NCBI GenBank assembly: GCA_001458075.1
Contig: LN899469.1
Span: forward strand, 1,338,659 to 1,402,658
Reading direction: 5' to 3'
DNA from: Idiomarinaceae bacterium HL-53
Lineage (GTDB): Bacteria; Pseudomonadota; Gammaproteobacteria; Enterobacterales; Alteromonadaceae
Length of the DNA: 64,000 bases
Shown here: positions 37,589 to 47,248 of the stretch, one piece after another
Numbering within the stretch: the stretch's first letter is position 1
Layout of the letters: every line of letters starts with the position of its first letter
Made by a program: the position numbers and the translations under genes
Notes under the pieces: generated by a model
Database searches by the model: none
Seen by the model: only the letters and a program-made list of their open reading frames with translations
What the model was told of the DNA's origin: nothing

Positions 37589-37606
37589 TTAGAAGGCGGT
37601 AACAAA

Positions 37607-40291
37607 ATGAAGCATCAAAGCATGATTATGCGACCCATTGCTAGGTCAATTCTGATTGCTCTCGCTACCGCCCCCCTGTTGTCTCAGCCCCTTTGGGCTG
37701 AGACTTCAGACGTTGAGGCGGCAGCCGAAGCAGAGGACGCAGCAGAGCAGCGGATCAGCGAAGTATTGCGCGAAGCAAAGGTTGAACGTATCCAAGTAAC
37801 GGGCCGACAAATGAGTTCAGCGGCAGTCGTTGCGGCGGAGCGCCGCGAGCAACCTCAAGTAGCTGACTACCTCGACTCAGCCACTATTGGTCGGATTGGT
37901 GATTCCGATGTGGCAGCGGCACTGCGCCGTATCACTGGGTTAACACTGGTAGATAATAAATTCATTTATGTACGTGGTTTAGGAGAGCGTTACTCAAGCA
38001 CCTTGTTGAACGGTGGCATGGTGCCTAGCGCTGATCCAACGCGTAACGTAATCCCGCTCGATATGTTCCCAACGAGCATTATTGAAAGTTTGGTGGTACA
38101 GAAGAGCTTTTCGGTAGAAGAGCCCGCATCTTTCGGTGGTGGGGGTGTAAATATTCGAACCTTGAACTTGCCACAGGAACGATTCTTCGAGTTCTCACTA
38201 AGCACAGGAATGAACTCTGAAAATAGCGACGACGGCCTAACTTACGCTGGTGGTGACGATGATTGGCGTGGCCGCGACGACGGAACGCGCAGCCTGTCTC
38301 CGGTGCTGACCGATGCGTTAAATGCATACGGTTCACTTGAGCCAATTGATATTGCGCAAGCACTGGGTGGTGTCACCGTTGAAAACCTGAATGCGGCACA
38401 AGAAATTAACCGCGATTTGGGGTTGGCGTTGAATCGCAACATGGATATCACTGATAAGTCGATTGGTCCAGATTTTGGTGGAAGCCTTAGTTACGGTGAT
38501 CGCTTTGAGATAGCCGATGAGCTTAGTTTCGGTGTGATGAGTGCGATCAGCTACGATCAAAGTGCTAAGAATATCGATGAAGCAGAGCGCTATTACTCAA
38601 TTACTACGGGTAATGAGTTGACTCCGCTTGTTGCTTTCGACGACATTTCTGGCACCGAATACAGTACCCAGCTCTCTGGTATTGTGAATTTTGGACTTAA
38701 TTATGCGAACGAGCATAAGTTAGAAACGACAAGTATTTATTTGCTCGATACCGCCGATGAGATTAAGAAGAAAGTTGGCGACACGATTGAAACGATTAAC
38801 GAGTCTAATCGCGAGAACGTGGATTACTCGGTTCGTTATGAAGAGCGTACCTTGGTCGCAAATCAAATTCGGGGCTCTCATGTGTTTGGCTTCTTGGGTG
38901 ATTTAGGCCTAAGCTGGCAATATACCGACGCGAAAGCACGCCGTTATGCACCAGGTGAAGTGGAATACCGCTACTTGCGTAACATTTCAGAAGACGGTTC
39001 AGTCACGGAATCGTTGCGCCGCAGCGATAACTCTGCACTCTATTTGTTTAGTAACATGGTCGACAACACTGAGAATGGTCGCGTTGACGTCACCTTCCCT
39101 GTGAGCTTGAGCGACTGGGAGATGGAGTTACAAGGCGGTTATTTCTATTTTCAGCGTGCTCGGAACTCAGAAGTTGATCGTTTCAAATTAGATAGCCGAG
39201 GCTTCTCGAACGAAGAGCTTTCACAATCGTTCTCAACGATATTCTCTGATGCAAATATCCAAGATCCGTCTAAGAATTTCCGAATTTCGGACGTGACGGC
39301 TCAGGCAGACGATTATATTGCGGCTCAGCAATTAGATGCTTATTACCTTGGAATGGATGCGCTATTTGACTACACATGGCGCTTCAACATTGGTGCGCGG
39401 TATGAAGATTTCCGTCAAATTGCTCTGCCAATCAGTCCAGCCGACGGAGAGATTCAAGGAAATGTTGAAGACTACCCGTTATTAGATGACGATTTGTACC
39501 CAAGTATTGCAGTAACTTGGCTTTACCACCCAGATATGCAATTACGCTTCGGTATGAGCGAAACTGTAGTGCGTCCTGATTTACGAGAAGTAACGCCGGT
39601 GCTTTACGTTGATCCTCTCACCGACTTTAAAGTGATTGGTTTTACCGACCTTGAAAGCTCCAAGCTCACAAATTTCGATATACGCTGGGAATGGTATGCC
39701 TATACTGGCGGTTCGTTGAGCGTGGGTGCATTCTACAAAGACATCGACTCGCCCATCGAAACAATTGAATTGCTAGGTTCAGACGGTAACTTGCTCGTGT
39801 CTTTCCGTAATGCAGAGAAAGGTTATGTGTACGGCCTTGAGACTGAGTTTGTGAAACCATTTGAAGGCGCGTTGGATGGGTTCTTTGTTGCGGGTAACTT
39901 GACCGTGAGTGATTCTGAAATCGAGATTCAGAGCTTCGGTGAATCGAACATTACAAACTTGAAGCGCCGTATGTCAGGACACTCTGAATACGTAGTAAAT
40001 GCTCAGTTAGGGTTTGACTCGAACAACGAGCGTCACTCGGCAACTTTAAGTTATAACGTATTCGGTGAACGTATCTCGTTTGCTGGTGTTGACGGCAAAG
40101 ACGATGCTTATGAGCAACCCTTCCATTCTGTAGACTTTACTTATAGCTATTTCCCAATGGACGGGATGAGTGTGAAGCTAGGTGCGAAGAACTTGCTTGG
40201 TGAATCGGTTGAAATACTCCAACAGGGAGAAATTCTTCAACGTCGTGAACCAGGTACGAGTGTCAGCGCAAGTTTAACATATCGCTTTTAA
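37607..40291 (+). CDS. TonB-dependent outer-membrane receptor
   Basis: This 894-residue receptor has a signal peptide (to about residue 31), a periplasmic start with ERIQVTGRQ (about 60-68) and a plug domain (VAAALRRITGLTLVDNKFIYVRGLGERYSSTLLNG). The long beta-barrel ends SLTYRF. It imports a scarce substrate using TonB energy. The substrate is not evident, but cotranscription with the preceding lipoprotein and placement between phoBR and pst point to a phosphorus-containing ligand. An acidic Ala/Glu stretch (about 33-50) precedes the plug. A terminator follows. Confidence 0.9.
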   Translation: MKHQSMIMRPIARSILIALATAPLLSQPLWAETSDVEAAAEAEDAAEQRISEVLREAKVERIQVTGRQMSSAAVVAAERREQPQVADYLDSATIGRIGDSDVAAALRRITGLTLVDNKFIYVRGLGERYSSTLLNGGMVPSADPTRNVIPLDMFPTSIIESLVVQKSFSVEEPASFGGGGVNIRTLNLPQERFFEFSLSTGMNSENSDDGLTYAGGDDDWRGRDDGTRSLSPVLTDALNAYGSLEPIDIAQALGGVTVENLNAAQEINRDLGLALNRNMDITDKSIGPDFGGSLSYGDRFEIADELSFGVMSAISYDQSAKNIDEAERYYSITTGNELTPLVAFDDISGTEYSTQLSGIVNFGLNYANEHKLETTSIYLLDTADEIKKKVGDTIETINESNRENVDYSVRYEERTLVANQIRGSHVFGFLGDLGLSWQYTDAKARRYAPGEVEYRYLRNISEDGSVTESLRRSDNSALYLFSNMVDNTENGRVDVTFPVSLSDWEMELQGGYFYFQRARNSEVDRFKLDSRGFSNEELSQSFSTIFSDANIQDPSKNFRISDVTAQADDYIAAQQLDAYYLGMDALFDYTWRFNIGARYEDFRQIALPISPADGEIQGNVEDYPLLDDDLYPSIAVTWLYHPDMQLRFGMSETVVRPDLREVTPVLYVDPLTDFKVIGFTDLESSKLTNFDIRWEWYAYTGGSLSVGAFYKDIDSPIETIELLGSDGNLLVSFRNAEKGYVYGLETEFVKPFEGALDGFFVAGNLTVSDSEIEIQSFGESNITNLKRRMSGHSEYVVNAQLGFDSNNERHSATLSYNVFGERISFAGVDGKDDAYEQPFHSVDFTYSYFPMDGMSVKLGAKNLLGESVEILQQGEILQRREPGTSVSASLTYRF

Positions 40292-40312
40292 TAGACGCTA
40301 TGTAAAACAAAA

Positions 40313-40346
40313 GCTCCCGATCTTTCAAAGAGGTCGGGAGTTTTAT
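40313..40346 (+). terminator. Terminator after the TonB-dependent receptor
   Basis: A CTCCCGA/TCGGGAG stem extended by CTTT/AGAG-type pairing is followed by TTTTATTTT. Confidence 0.85.
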
Positions 40347-40362
40347 TTTACTTTTGTGACAA

Positions 40363-40396
40363 CTGTAACAAAACTGACATACATGGCTTGTATGAT
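40363..40396 (+). promoter_or_regulatory. Pho box and -10 of pstS
   Basis: CTGTAAC (40363-40369), AAAA, CTGACAT (40374-40380) form a close match to the Pho box. Ten bases later TATGAT (40391-40396) is the -10. A further GTGAC lies just upstream. Confidence 0.82.
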
Positions 40397-40434
40397 TCAT
40401 CATGAATTATCAAATCCTTCATTGGAGAAGCACT

Positions 40435-41406
40435 ATGAAAGGTATGAAGAAAGTTTTAACAGCAGTAGTTGCTTGTTTTGCGGTTAACTTTACCGCAGTG
40501 GCAGATATCGACCCTAACTTACCAGAGTATGAACGTGCGTCAGGCGTGTCTGGAAATTTGAACTCGATTGGTTCAGATACATTAAACAATCTGATGACGT
40601 TGTGGGCTGAAGAGTTTAATAAATTCTACCCGAACGTTAATGTACAAATTCAAGGTGCAGGCTCTTCAACTGCACCACCCGCTTTGACCGAGGGTACATC
40701 TACATTGGCGCCCATGAGCCGTGAGATGCGCCAGTCTGAAATCGAAGCGTTTGAAAATAAATATGGTTATGCGCCTTATCCACTGCCAGTTGCTATTGAC
40801 ATGGTTGCTGTATTCGTAAACAAAGATAACCCCATTGAAGGGTTGAGTTTGCAACAGGTAGACGCGATTTTTTCAGCAACCCGCCGCGGTGGTCATCCAG
40901 AAGACATTACGCGTTGGGGCCAAGTTGGTTTAACGGGTGCATGGGCAAACCGTGACTTCACTCTTTATAGCCGCAATGCAGTGTCGGGAACTTATGGTTT
41001 CTTTAAAGACATGGCACTGTTCGGTGGTGACTACAAGCCAAGCATTAATGAACAGCCTGGTTCATCTTCAGTAGTGCAAGGTGTATCTGAATCTATTAAT
41101 GGTATTGGTTATTCGGGTATCGGTTATCAAACCTCAAGCGTGCGTGCCATTCCGCTATCAATAGAAACGGGCGGTGAACTATTCGAGCCGAGTAGCGAAA
41201 ATGCGGCAACAGGTGATTATCCTTTAGCACGCTACCTGTTCGTATATATCAACAAACACCCTAATCGTCCTCTTGACCCAATGACGCGTGAGTTCGTGAA
41301 AATGTTGTACTCTAAGGTAGGACAAGGTGTTGTAGATCGCGATGGTTATGTTTCTTTGCCAGCTTCGGTTGGTTCGCGAGTAATGGCCGACTTGGGTATT
41401 GAGTAA
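40435..41406 (+). CDS. pstS: Phosphate-binding periplasmic protein PstS
   Basis: This 323-residue PstS-family protein has a signal peptide (to about residue 22, VADI) and phosphate-binding segments NSIGSDTLNN (about 43-52), QGAGSSTAPPALTEGTS and SRNAVSGTYGFF. It delivers phosphate to the PstCAB importer. ATG 40435 behind TTGGAGAAG is preferred to an in-frame ATG at 40402, which would spoil the signal peptide. It has its own Pho box and terminator, so it can be made in excess over the membrane subunits. Confidence 0.92.
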   Translation: MKGMKKVLTAVVACFAVNFTAVADIDPNLPEYERASGVSGNLNSIGSDTLNNLMTLWAEEFNKFYPNVNVQIQGAGSSTAPPALTEGTSTLAPMSREMRQSEIEAFENKYGYAPYPLPVAIDMVAVFVNKDNPIEGLSLQQVDAIFSATRRGGHPEDITRWGQVGLTGAWANRDFTLYSRNAVSGTYGFFKDMALFGGDYKPSINEQPGSSSVVQGVSESINGIGYSGIGYQTSSVRAIPLSIETGGELFEPSSENAATGDYPLARYLFVYINKHPNRPLDPMTREFVKMLYSKVGQGVVDRDGYVSLPASVGSRVMADLGIE

Positions 41407-41427
41407 GTATTGCATGTAAGTTCTTCA

Positions 41428-41452
41428 GAGGCACTTAGGTGCCTCTTTTTTT
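41428..41452 (+). terminator. Terminator of pstS
   Basis: The GAGGCAC/GTGCCTC stem with a TTAG loop is followed by seven T residues. Confidence 0.92.
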
Positions 41453-41485
41453 AGCTTTCTTACAAGGACGTAGAAGATACTATTA

Positions 41486-41557
41486 TGTCAGTATGGTGAC
41501 AAAAATGTGACAATGTGACAGGTTTGTCATAATGCTGTCATATTTTAAAACTATACT
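41486..41557 (+). promoter_or_regulatory. pstC promoter with a dense two-stranded cluster of Pho half-sites
   Basis: TTGTCAT (41524-41530) and CTGTCAT (41535-41541) are 11 bp apart, and TATACT (41552-41557) follows after 10 bases, an excellent Pho promoter. Just upstream are inverted half-sites reading GTGAC at 41496-41500, 41507-41511 and 41515-41519, the first two again 11 bp apart, plus a TGTCA at 41486-41490. Confidence 0.85.
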
Positions 41558-41596
41558 TTTCCGCTATCAGTACAGTGATCTATTTGCGAGAGTACG

Positions 41597-43894
41597 ATGA
41601 CAGACACAGTAGCCTCAGCCACGGGAAAGCCAAACGAATCCCGCCTTCCATCTGCTGAATTGCGTGCGAAACGTCGCCGCATTCGGTTATTCAAAGACAA
41701 AGTTTCTCGTGTGGGAATTACAAGCGCTGGTTATGGCGTGGTGTTTTCTCTCGCGCTCATTTTTATTTACTTGTTTTACGAAGTCATGCCCATTCTAAAA
41801 GGCGCCGATGTGGAAGCACAGGCGACTTACAGCATGCCAGGCGTGACTTCTAGCGATCCGTTGGCGCACCTAGTGATGGAGCGTTACCAAGAAATGGGGG
41901 TCGCGTTTTCTCGACAAGGACAAGTGACCTTCTTCGGCGCACAATCCGGTGAGCTTGAACATCAGGCTCAGTTGCCCATTCCAGAAGGTGTGTCTGCAAG
42001 TAGCTTCGCCAACGGTGAAGATATTGGCGGTTTAGTGGGCTATGGTTTCACTAATGGGCAGGTGTTGTTTACCAAACCAGATTACTCGCTCTCGTTCCCA
42101 AATGATCAACGTGAAATTACGCCTTCGCTGGCCTTTCCATACGGTGATGAGCCTTTTGCTCTCGATCCTGAAGGTGCAGCGATAGAGTTACTCGCAGTGC
42201 AAGAGTCTACTCGCGGCCGCCCGCAAGCCATTGCCATTGGTTACACAGCTGACTCGCGACTAGTTGCTGCACGCGTGAGTACGCGTGAGAACCTGTTTAC
42301 GGGTGAAGTAACGACACAAATTGCTCGCACCGACTTACCTGAAATACCAGCTGAACCCAAGCTCATGTTGATCGACAAGTCGTTCCGAAATTTGTTTATT
42401 GCAGATGTAGACGGACACATTCACTACTTGGATCTGTCGCAATTTAATAATCCTCGTTGGATCGAGTCGGTCAACGCGGCTCAAGGTGATTCAATTACTG
42501 CAATGGAATTTCTCGTAGGAACCGTTTCAATTATTGTGGGTACTGAAAAGGGATTGCTCAGTCAGTGGTTCTTAGTTCGAGATCCAGAAAATAATTATGC
42601 GTTAGAGAAGGTAAGAAGCTTTGAAAGACATGAAGGTGCGATTACACAAATCGCACCTGAATACACCCGCAAGGGATTTGTTGCTTCTGACGACAGCGGT
42701 GCAGTTGGCCTGCATTACGGGACTTCGTCGCGTACGCTACTAATTGAGAACGTCGCTCCAACTGCGCTTCAAAATGTTGCCATGTCGCCAGTGGACAAAG
42801 CGATTTTCACGCTTACTGAAAATGGTGATGTAACCTATCACACTGTTTGGAATGAGCATCCTCAGCTCTCCTTGAAAGCGCTTTGGAACAAAGTTTGGTA
42901 CGAAGGTCGGGCAGAGCCAGAATATGTATGGCAGTCGTCTTCAGGGAACGATGAATTCGAATCAAAATTCTCGTTGGTACCGTTGACGATCGGAACGTTG
43001 AAAGCGGCATTTTTCGCCATGTTGTTCGCTATGCCGTTAGGCATTATGGCCGCCATTTACACCGCCTATTTTATGACACCGAAATTGCGCGGTGTGGTCA
43101 AACCGACGATTGAAATTATGGAAGCGTTGCCCACTGTAATTTTGGGCTTTCTCGCGGGCTTGTGGTTAGCTCCATTTATGGAGAATAACCTACCGGCAGT
43201 GTTCTCTATTTTGATCGGTATGCCATTCATGATGCTACTCATGGCATTTGTTTGGAAGTCATTGCCGAAAGACTTTACTAACCGCGTTCCTGCCGGTTGG
43301 GAAGCTGCACTTTTAATACCCGTGGTAGTTTTATTTGGTTGGCTCGCGGTAGGAGTTAGCCCCTATGTTGAAGTGGCTTTCTTCGACGGCAGTATGCGCC
43401 AATGGCTTACCGATAATGGTGTGAATTACGACCAAAGAAACGCCTTGGTGGTGGGCGTTGCGATGGGCTTTGCGGTGATTCCAACCATTTACTCAATTGC
43501 TGAAGACGCGGTATTTACGGTGCCTCGCCACTTAACTCAAGGCTCCTTAGCGTTAGGCGCGACGCCTTGGCAAACGATGGTAGGTGTTGTGTTACCGACC
43601 GCAAGCCCGGGTATCTTCTCGGCACTCATGATTGGCTTTGGTCGTGCCGTGGGTGAAACCATGATTGTACTCATGGCAACCGGTAACAGCCCTATTGTGA
43701 ACTTCAATATTTTCGAGGGTATGCGTACCTTGTCAGCAAATATTGCTGTAGAACTTCCGGAAACAGCAGTGGGAAGCTCACACTTCCGCATTCTATTTTT
43801 GGCGGCTTTAGTGCTCTTTACCTTCACCTTTATCTTGAACACCATCGCTGAAGTTGTGCGCCAACGTTTGCGCAAACGTTATAGCAGTCTATAA
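41597..43894 (+). CDS. pstC: Phosphate ABC transporter permease PstC, enlarged form
   Basis: This 765-residue permease is more than twice the length of E. coli PstC (319). After one helix (about 45-65) there is a periplasmic insert of about 390 residues with short repeated beta strands suggesting a propeller-like domain. The permease core follows (about 455-765), with the EAA loop [25 protein letters not shown] contacting PstB. Long PstC proteins are known in marine gammaproteobacteria; the role of the insert is unknown. pstA follows after 18 bp. Confidence 0.9.
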   Translation: MTDTVASATGKPNESRLPSAELRAKRRRIRLFKDKVSRVGITSAGYGVVFSLALIFIYLFYEVMPILKGADVEAQATYSMPGVTSSDPLAHLVMERYQEMGVAFSRQGQVTFFGAQSGELEHQAQLPIPEGVSASSFANGEDIGGLVGYGFTNGQVLFTKPDYSLSFPNDQREITPSLAFPYGDEPFALDPEGAAIELLAVQESTRGRPQAIAIGYTADSRLVAARVSTRENLFTGEVTTQIARTDLPEIPAEPKLMLIDKSFRNLFIADVDGHIHYLDLSQFNNPRWIESVNAAQGDSITAMEFLVGTVSIIVGTEKGLLSQWFLVRDPENNYALEKVRSFERHEGAITQIAPEYTRKGFVASDDSGAVGLHYGTSSRTLLIENVAPTALQNVAMSPVDKAIFTLTENGDVTYHTVWNEHPQLSLKALWNKVWYEGRAEPEYVWQSSSGNDEFESKFSLVPLTIGTLKAAFFAMLFAMPLGIMAAIYTAYFMTPKLRGVVKPTIEIMEALPTVILGFLAGLWLAPFMENNLPAVFSILIGMPFMMLLMAFVWKSLPKDFTNRVPAGWEAALLIPVVVLFGWLAVGVSPYVEVAFFDGSMRQWLTDNGVNYDQRNALVVGVAMGFAVIPTIYSIAEDAVFTVPRHLTQGSLALGATPWQTMVGVVLPTASPGIFSALMIGFGRAVGETMIVLMATGNSPIVNFNIFEGMRTLSANIAVELPETAVGSSHFRILFLAALVLFTFTFILNTIAEVVRQRLRKRYSSL

Positions 43895-43912
43895 GCGCGG
43901 GGAGTGAGAAGA

Positions 43913-45589
43913 ATGAAAAAATGGTTTAACAGTGGCGCTCCTTGGATTTGGTTAACGGGTGGCGCAGTAACCCTAAGTATCGTCATGGTGGTCGGACTTT
44001 TAGGTCTTATTGCTGTGCGAGGGTTCAGTCACTTCTGGCCTGCAGATGTTGCGACCATGGAAATTGTCGATATTCAAACGGGCGAGACCGAAAAGATGAT
44101 GGGCGAGATTGCACGTACCGAGGGTATGACCGCTGCCGCCGCGCAAGAAGCAGGTAATGTGGTGCCTGAGGGGCAAGAGCTTGTGACCCGTTACCTCATT
44201 AAACAAGGAAACCGTGATCAGCTCGGTACCGACTTCGTATGGCGCTTTGAATTTGGCATGAGCGACTTTGAATATCCAGAAGGTATTTATGTCATTGAAC
44301 GCCGTGAGTGGGGTAATTTTTATGGGTTTCCTCAAAGTATTGAGCTCGATGGCGAAACAATTCAGCGTATCAATGAGAGTCCAGAGGCATTCCACGAGGC
44401 CGTTAATGCAGCCGTTACGCGCAGTGTAGAGTATCACAAGGAAATTCGTGAGATTGAGCGCGGTGATATAGGTCGCATCAACACCGAAATTGAAGACTTA
44501 CGTCTTCAGCTTCGTCAACTCGCACTAGATGGTGTAGAGGGAGATGCGCTCGCAGCCGCGGAGGCGCAAAACGAAACGCGTCGTGCAGAGCTTGAAGCGG
44601 AATATTTAGTATTGCGCGAAGAGTTAGATGCGTTGTATGCGGACATGCGCCGTAACACCCTCATAATGGAAATGATCGATGGGCGCCAAGTGCCGATTCA
44701 TTTTGCTGATATTGTGTCAGTGACCATGCCGAACGACATGAACGCATTGCAAAAATGGGGTGAATACTTCCATCGTGTATGGGTATTTCTCTCGGCAGAA
44801 CCACGCGAGGCGAATACAGAAGGGGGAATTTTCCCAGCGATCTTCGGTACCATTACTATGGTATTTGTGATGTCGATTTTGGTTACGCCTTTTGGTGTAC
44901 TAGCGGCGATCTATTTGCGTGAATACGCCAAGCAGGGGCCTGTGACTAAAATGGTACGAATCTCAGTGTATAACCTCGCTGGGGTGCCATCGATTGTTTA
45001 CGGCGTGTTCGGCCTAGGCTTCTTTATTTACTTCCTCGGTGGCAATATCGACCGGATATTTTATGAAGCGGCATTGCCGTCACCTACATATGGAACTCCA
45101 GGGTTGTTCTGGGCTTCACTGACGCTCGCTTTACTTACACTGCCTGTAGTGATTGTTTCCACCGAAGAAGGTTTGGCGCGTATTCCTAGCACTATTCGTC
45201 AAGGTTCATTAGCGCTGGGAGCCACCAAGTCAGAAACTTTATGGCGTGTGATCGTGCCGTTGGCAACGCCGGGTATGATGACCGGTTTAATTTTGGCAAT
45301 TGCGCGAGCGGCCGGTGAAGTTGCACCGTTGATGTTGGTAGGTGTCGTGAAATTGGCGCCGACGTTACCCATCGACGGTGAGTTCCCGTTCATTCACCTT
45401 GAACGAAAAATCATGCACTTAGGCTTCCATATTTTCGATGTGGGCTTCCAAAGCCCGAACGTAGAAGCGGCGCGTCCATTGGTGTACGCCACAGCGCTTA
45501 CCTTGGTTGGCTTGATTGTTATTTTGAATATCACGGCCATTAGTATTCGTAATCATCTGCGTGAAAAATACCGCAGTGACTCCGATTAG
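43913..45589 (+). CDS. pstA: Phosphate ABC transporter permease PstA, enlarged form
   Basis: This 558-residue permease compares with 296 residues in E. coli. The first helix (about 10-35) is followed by a periplasmic insert of about 240 residues with a strongly predicted coiled coil ([15 protein letters not shown]... [11 protein letters not shown]). The permease domain with EAA loop [25 protein letters not shown] completes it. ATG 43913 has GGGGAG eight bases upstream; a GTG at 43904 overlaps that site and is less likely. The coiled coil may pair with the large PstC insert, which is inference. Confidence 0.9.
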   Translation: MKKWFNSGAPWIWLTGGAVTLSIVMVVGLLGLIAVRGFSHFWPADVATMEIVDIQTGETEKMMGEIARTEGMTAAAAQEAGNVVPEGQELVTRYLIKQGNRDQLGTDFVWRFEFGMSDFEYPEGIYVIERREWGNFYGFPQSIELDGETIQRINESPEAFHEAVNAAVTRSVEYHKEIREIERGDIGRINTEIEDLRLQLRQLALDGVEGDALAAAEAQNETRRAELEAEYLVLREELDALYADMRRNTLIMEMIDGRQVPIHFADIVSVTMPNDMNALQKWGEYFHRVWVFLSAEPREANTEGGIFPAIFGTITMVFVMSILVTPFGVLAAIYLREYAKQGPVTKMVRISVYNLAGVPSIVYGVFGLGFFIYFLGGNIDRIFYEAALPSPTYGTPGLFWASLTLALLTLPVVIVSTEEGLARIPSTIRQGSLALGATKSETLWRVIVPLATPGMMTGLILAIARAAGEVAPLMLVGVVKLAPTLPIDGEFPFIHLERKIMHLGFHIFDVGFQSPNVEAARPLVYATALTLVGLIVILNITAISIRNHLREKYRSDSD

Positions 45590-45609
45590 AATTTGAAATT
45601 AAAGAGACC

Positions 45610-46443
45610 ATGAATATGTCAGCTAACGAAACTCCAGTCATCAAAACTGAGCTTGGTCATACAGGCGCAGGTGAGTCGCTTGAAAACTTAAAAACAAAAC
45701 TTGAAGTGCAAGACTTGCGCTTGAAGTATGGTAACGACGAAGCACTTAAGGGTATTAATCTAGAAATTCCTGAGAATCGCGTCACTGCATTTATCGGCCC
45801 TTCCGGATGTGGTAAATCAACCTTGTTACGTTGCTTTAACCGCATGAACGATTTGGTTGATAACTGCACCATTACTGGCGAAATTCGCCTTGATGGGGAA
45901 AATATTTACGCACCTAAAATCGATGTGGCAGAGCTTCGCCGTCAAGTAGGAATGGTGTTCCAAAAGCCAAACCCGTTTCCTAAATCTATTTATGAAAACG
46001 TGGCTTATGGTCTACGCTTACAAGGAGTGAAGGATCGCCGTACGCTCGACGAAGTGGTCGAGAGCTCATTGCGTGGAGCAGCGCTATGGGATGAAGTTAA
46101 GGATCGCCTCAACGACAATGCTTTTGGTTTATCGGGTGGACAGCAGCAGCGCTTGGTAATCGCTCGTGCTATAGCTATCGAACCGGAAGTGCTGTTGCTT
46201 GACGAACCTGCGTCGGCATTGGATCCAATTTCAACGTTAAAGATTGAAGAACTCATTAACGAATTGAAAGAGAAATACACCATTGTGATCGTTACGCATA
46301 ACATGCAACAGGCGGCGCGGGTGTCCGATTTCACCGCGTTCTTGTACATGGGGCAGCTCATTGAGCACGCGGACACAAACTCGTTGTTCACAACCCCAGC
46401 GAAGAAGCAAACGGAAGACTATATTACCGGCCGTTACGGCTAA
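45610..46443 (+). CDS. pstB: Phosphate ABC transporter ATP-binding protein PstB
   Basis: PstB (277 residues) has the full ATPase motif set: Walker [11 protein letters not shown] loop FQKPNPFP, signature LSGGQQQRL, Walker [14 protein letters not shown] and the H-loop VTHNM. It powers PstCA. An N-terminal tail of about 25 residues precedes the ATPase domain. The start could be ATG 45610 or 45616. It is in the pstC-pstA-pstB-phoU operon. Confidence 0.96.
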   Translation: MNMSANETPVIKTELGHTGAGESLENLKTKLEVQDLRLKYGNDEALKGINLEIPENRVTAFIGPSGCGKSTLLRCFNRMNDLVDNCTITGEIRLDGENIYAPKIDVAELRRQVGMVFQKPNPFPKSIYENVAYGLRLQGVKDRRTLDEVVESSLRGAALWDEVKDRLNDNAFGLSGGQQQRLVIARAIAIEPEVLLLDEPASALDPISTLKIEELINELKEKYTIVIVTHNMQQAARVSDFTAFLYMGQLIEHADTNSLFTTPAKKQTEDYITGRYG

Positions 46444-46454
46444 GAGAGGAACTT

Positions 46455-47171
46455 GTGGATAAACTCAACATAGGAAAACATATTTCCGGCAAGTTCAACG
46501 AAGAGCTTGATACGGTAATGAACAAAGTATTGGCCATGGGCGGATTGGTAGAAAAGCAGCTTACCGATGCGTTAGCAGCCATTCAAGCGAGCGATCAAGA
46601 ACTGGCGGAACGCGTATTGAGTAGCGATGGCAAAATTAATAAGCTCGAAGTCGAAATAGACGGTGCGTGTACGCAAATTATCGCTAAGCGCCAACCGACG
46701 GCAAGCGATTTACGCTTAATCTTGGCCATTATCAAAGCGATTTCAGACATTGAACGCATTGGTGATGAAGCTGAGCGGATCGCGCACGTGGCGATGGAAA
46801 CCTTTAACAAGGATCAAGCACACTTGTTGGTAAGCTTAGAAAATTTGGGGCAACAGGTGCTTTCTATGTTACGCCAAGTACTTGATGCTTTTGCACGTAT
46901 GGATCACGAGGCTGCGTTGGCCGTGCACCAGCAGGATGGTAATGCGGATCGTCAGTACGAAGCGCTCACTCGTCAGCTCATGACTTACATGATGGAAGAC
47001 TCACGTAGTATTCCGAAAATTATGGATGTGATGTGGTCAGCGCGCTCGCTTGAGCGTATCGGCGATCGCTGTCAGAACATTGCTGAGTACATTATTTTTT
47101 ATGTACGCGGTAAAGACGTTCGCCATGTGTCAGCGGAATCTATGGCAAATACAGTGAAAGGCGTGCGTTAA
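46455..47171 (+). CDS. phoU: Phosphate signalling regulator PhoU
   Basis: PhoU (238 residues) is two three-helix bundles with metal-binding acidic motifs (AISDIERIGDEAERIAH and RSLERIGDRCQNIAEYI). It keeps PhoR in the inactive state when phosphate is plentiful and restrains Pst import. The GTG start (46455) follows GAGAGGA. It ends the pst operon, as in E. coli. Confidence 0.95.
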   Translation: MDKLNIGKHISGKFNEELDTVMNKVLAMGGLVEKQLTDALAAIQASDQELAERVLSSDGKINKLEVEIDGACTQIIAKRQPTASDLRLILAIIKAISDIERIGDEAERIAHVAMETFNKDQAHLLVSLENLGQQVLSMLRQVLDAFARMDHEAALAVHQQDGNADRQYEALTRQLMTYMMEDSRSIPKIMDVMWSARSLERIGDRCQNIAEYIIFYVRGKDVRHVSAESMANTVKGVR

Positions 47172-47248
47172 GTCGCGCCTTCGCTGAAAAATAGTTACAC
47201 TAAGCGCGCTTCGTTCATTCATCATTATCAAGAACAGGGAGTGCAGCC

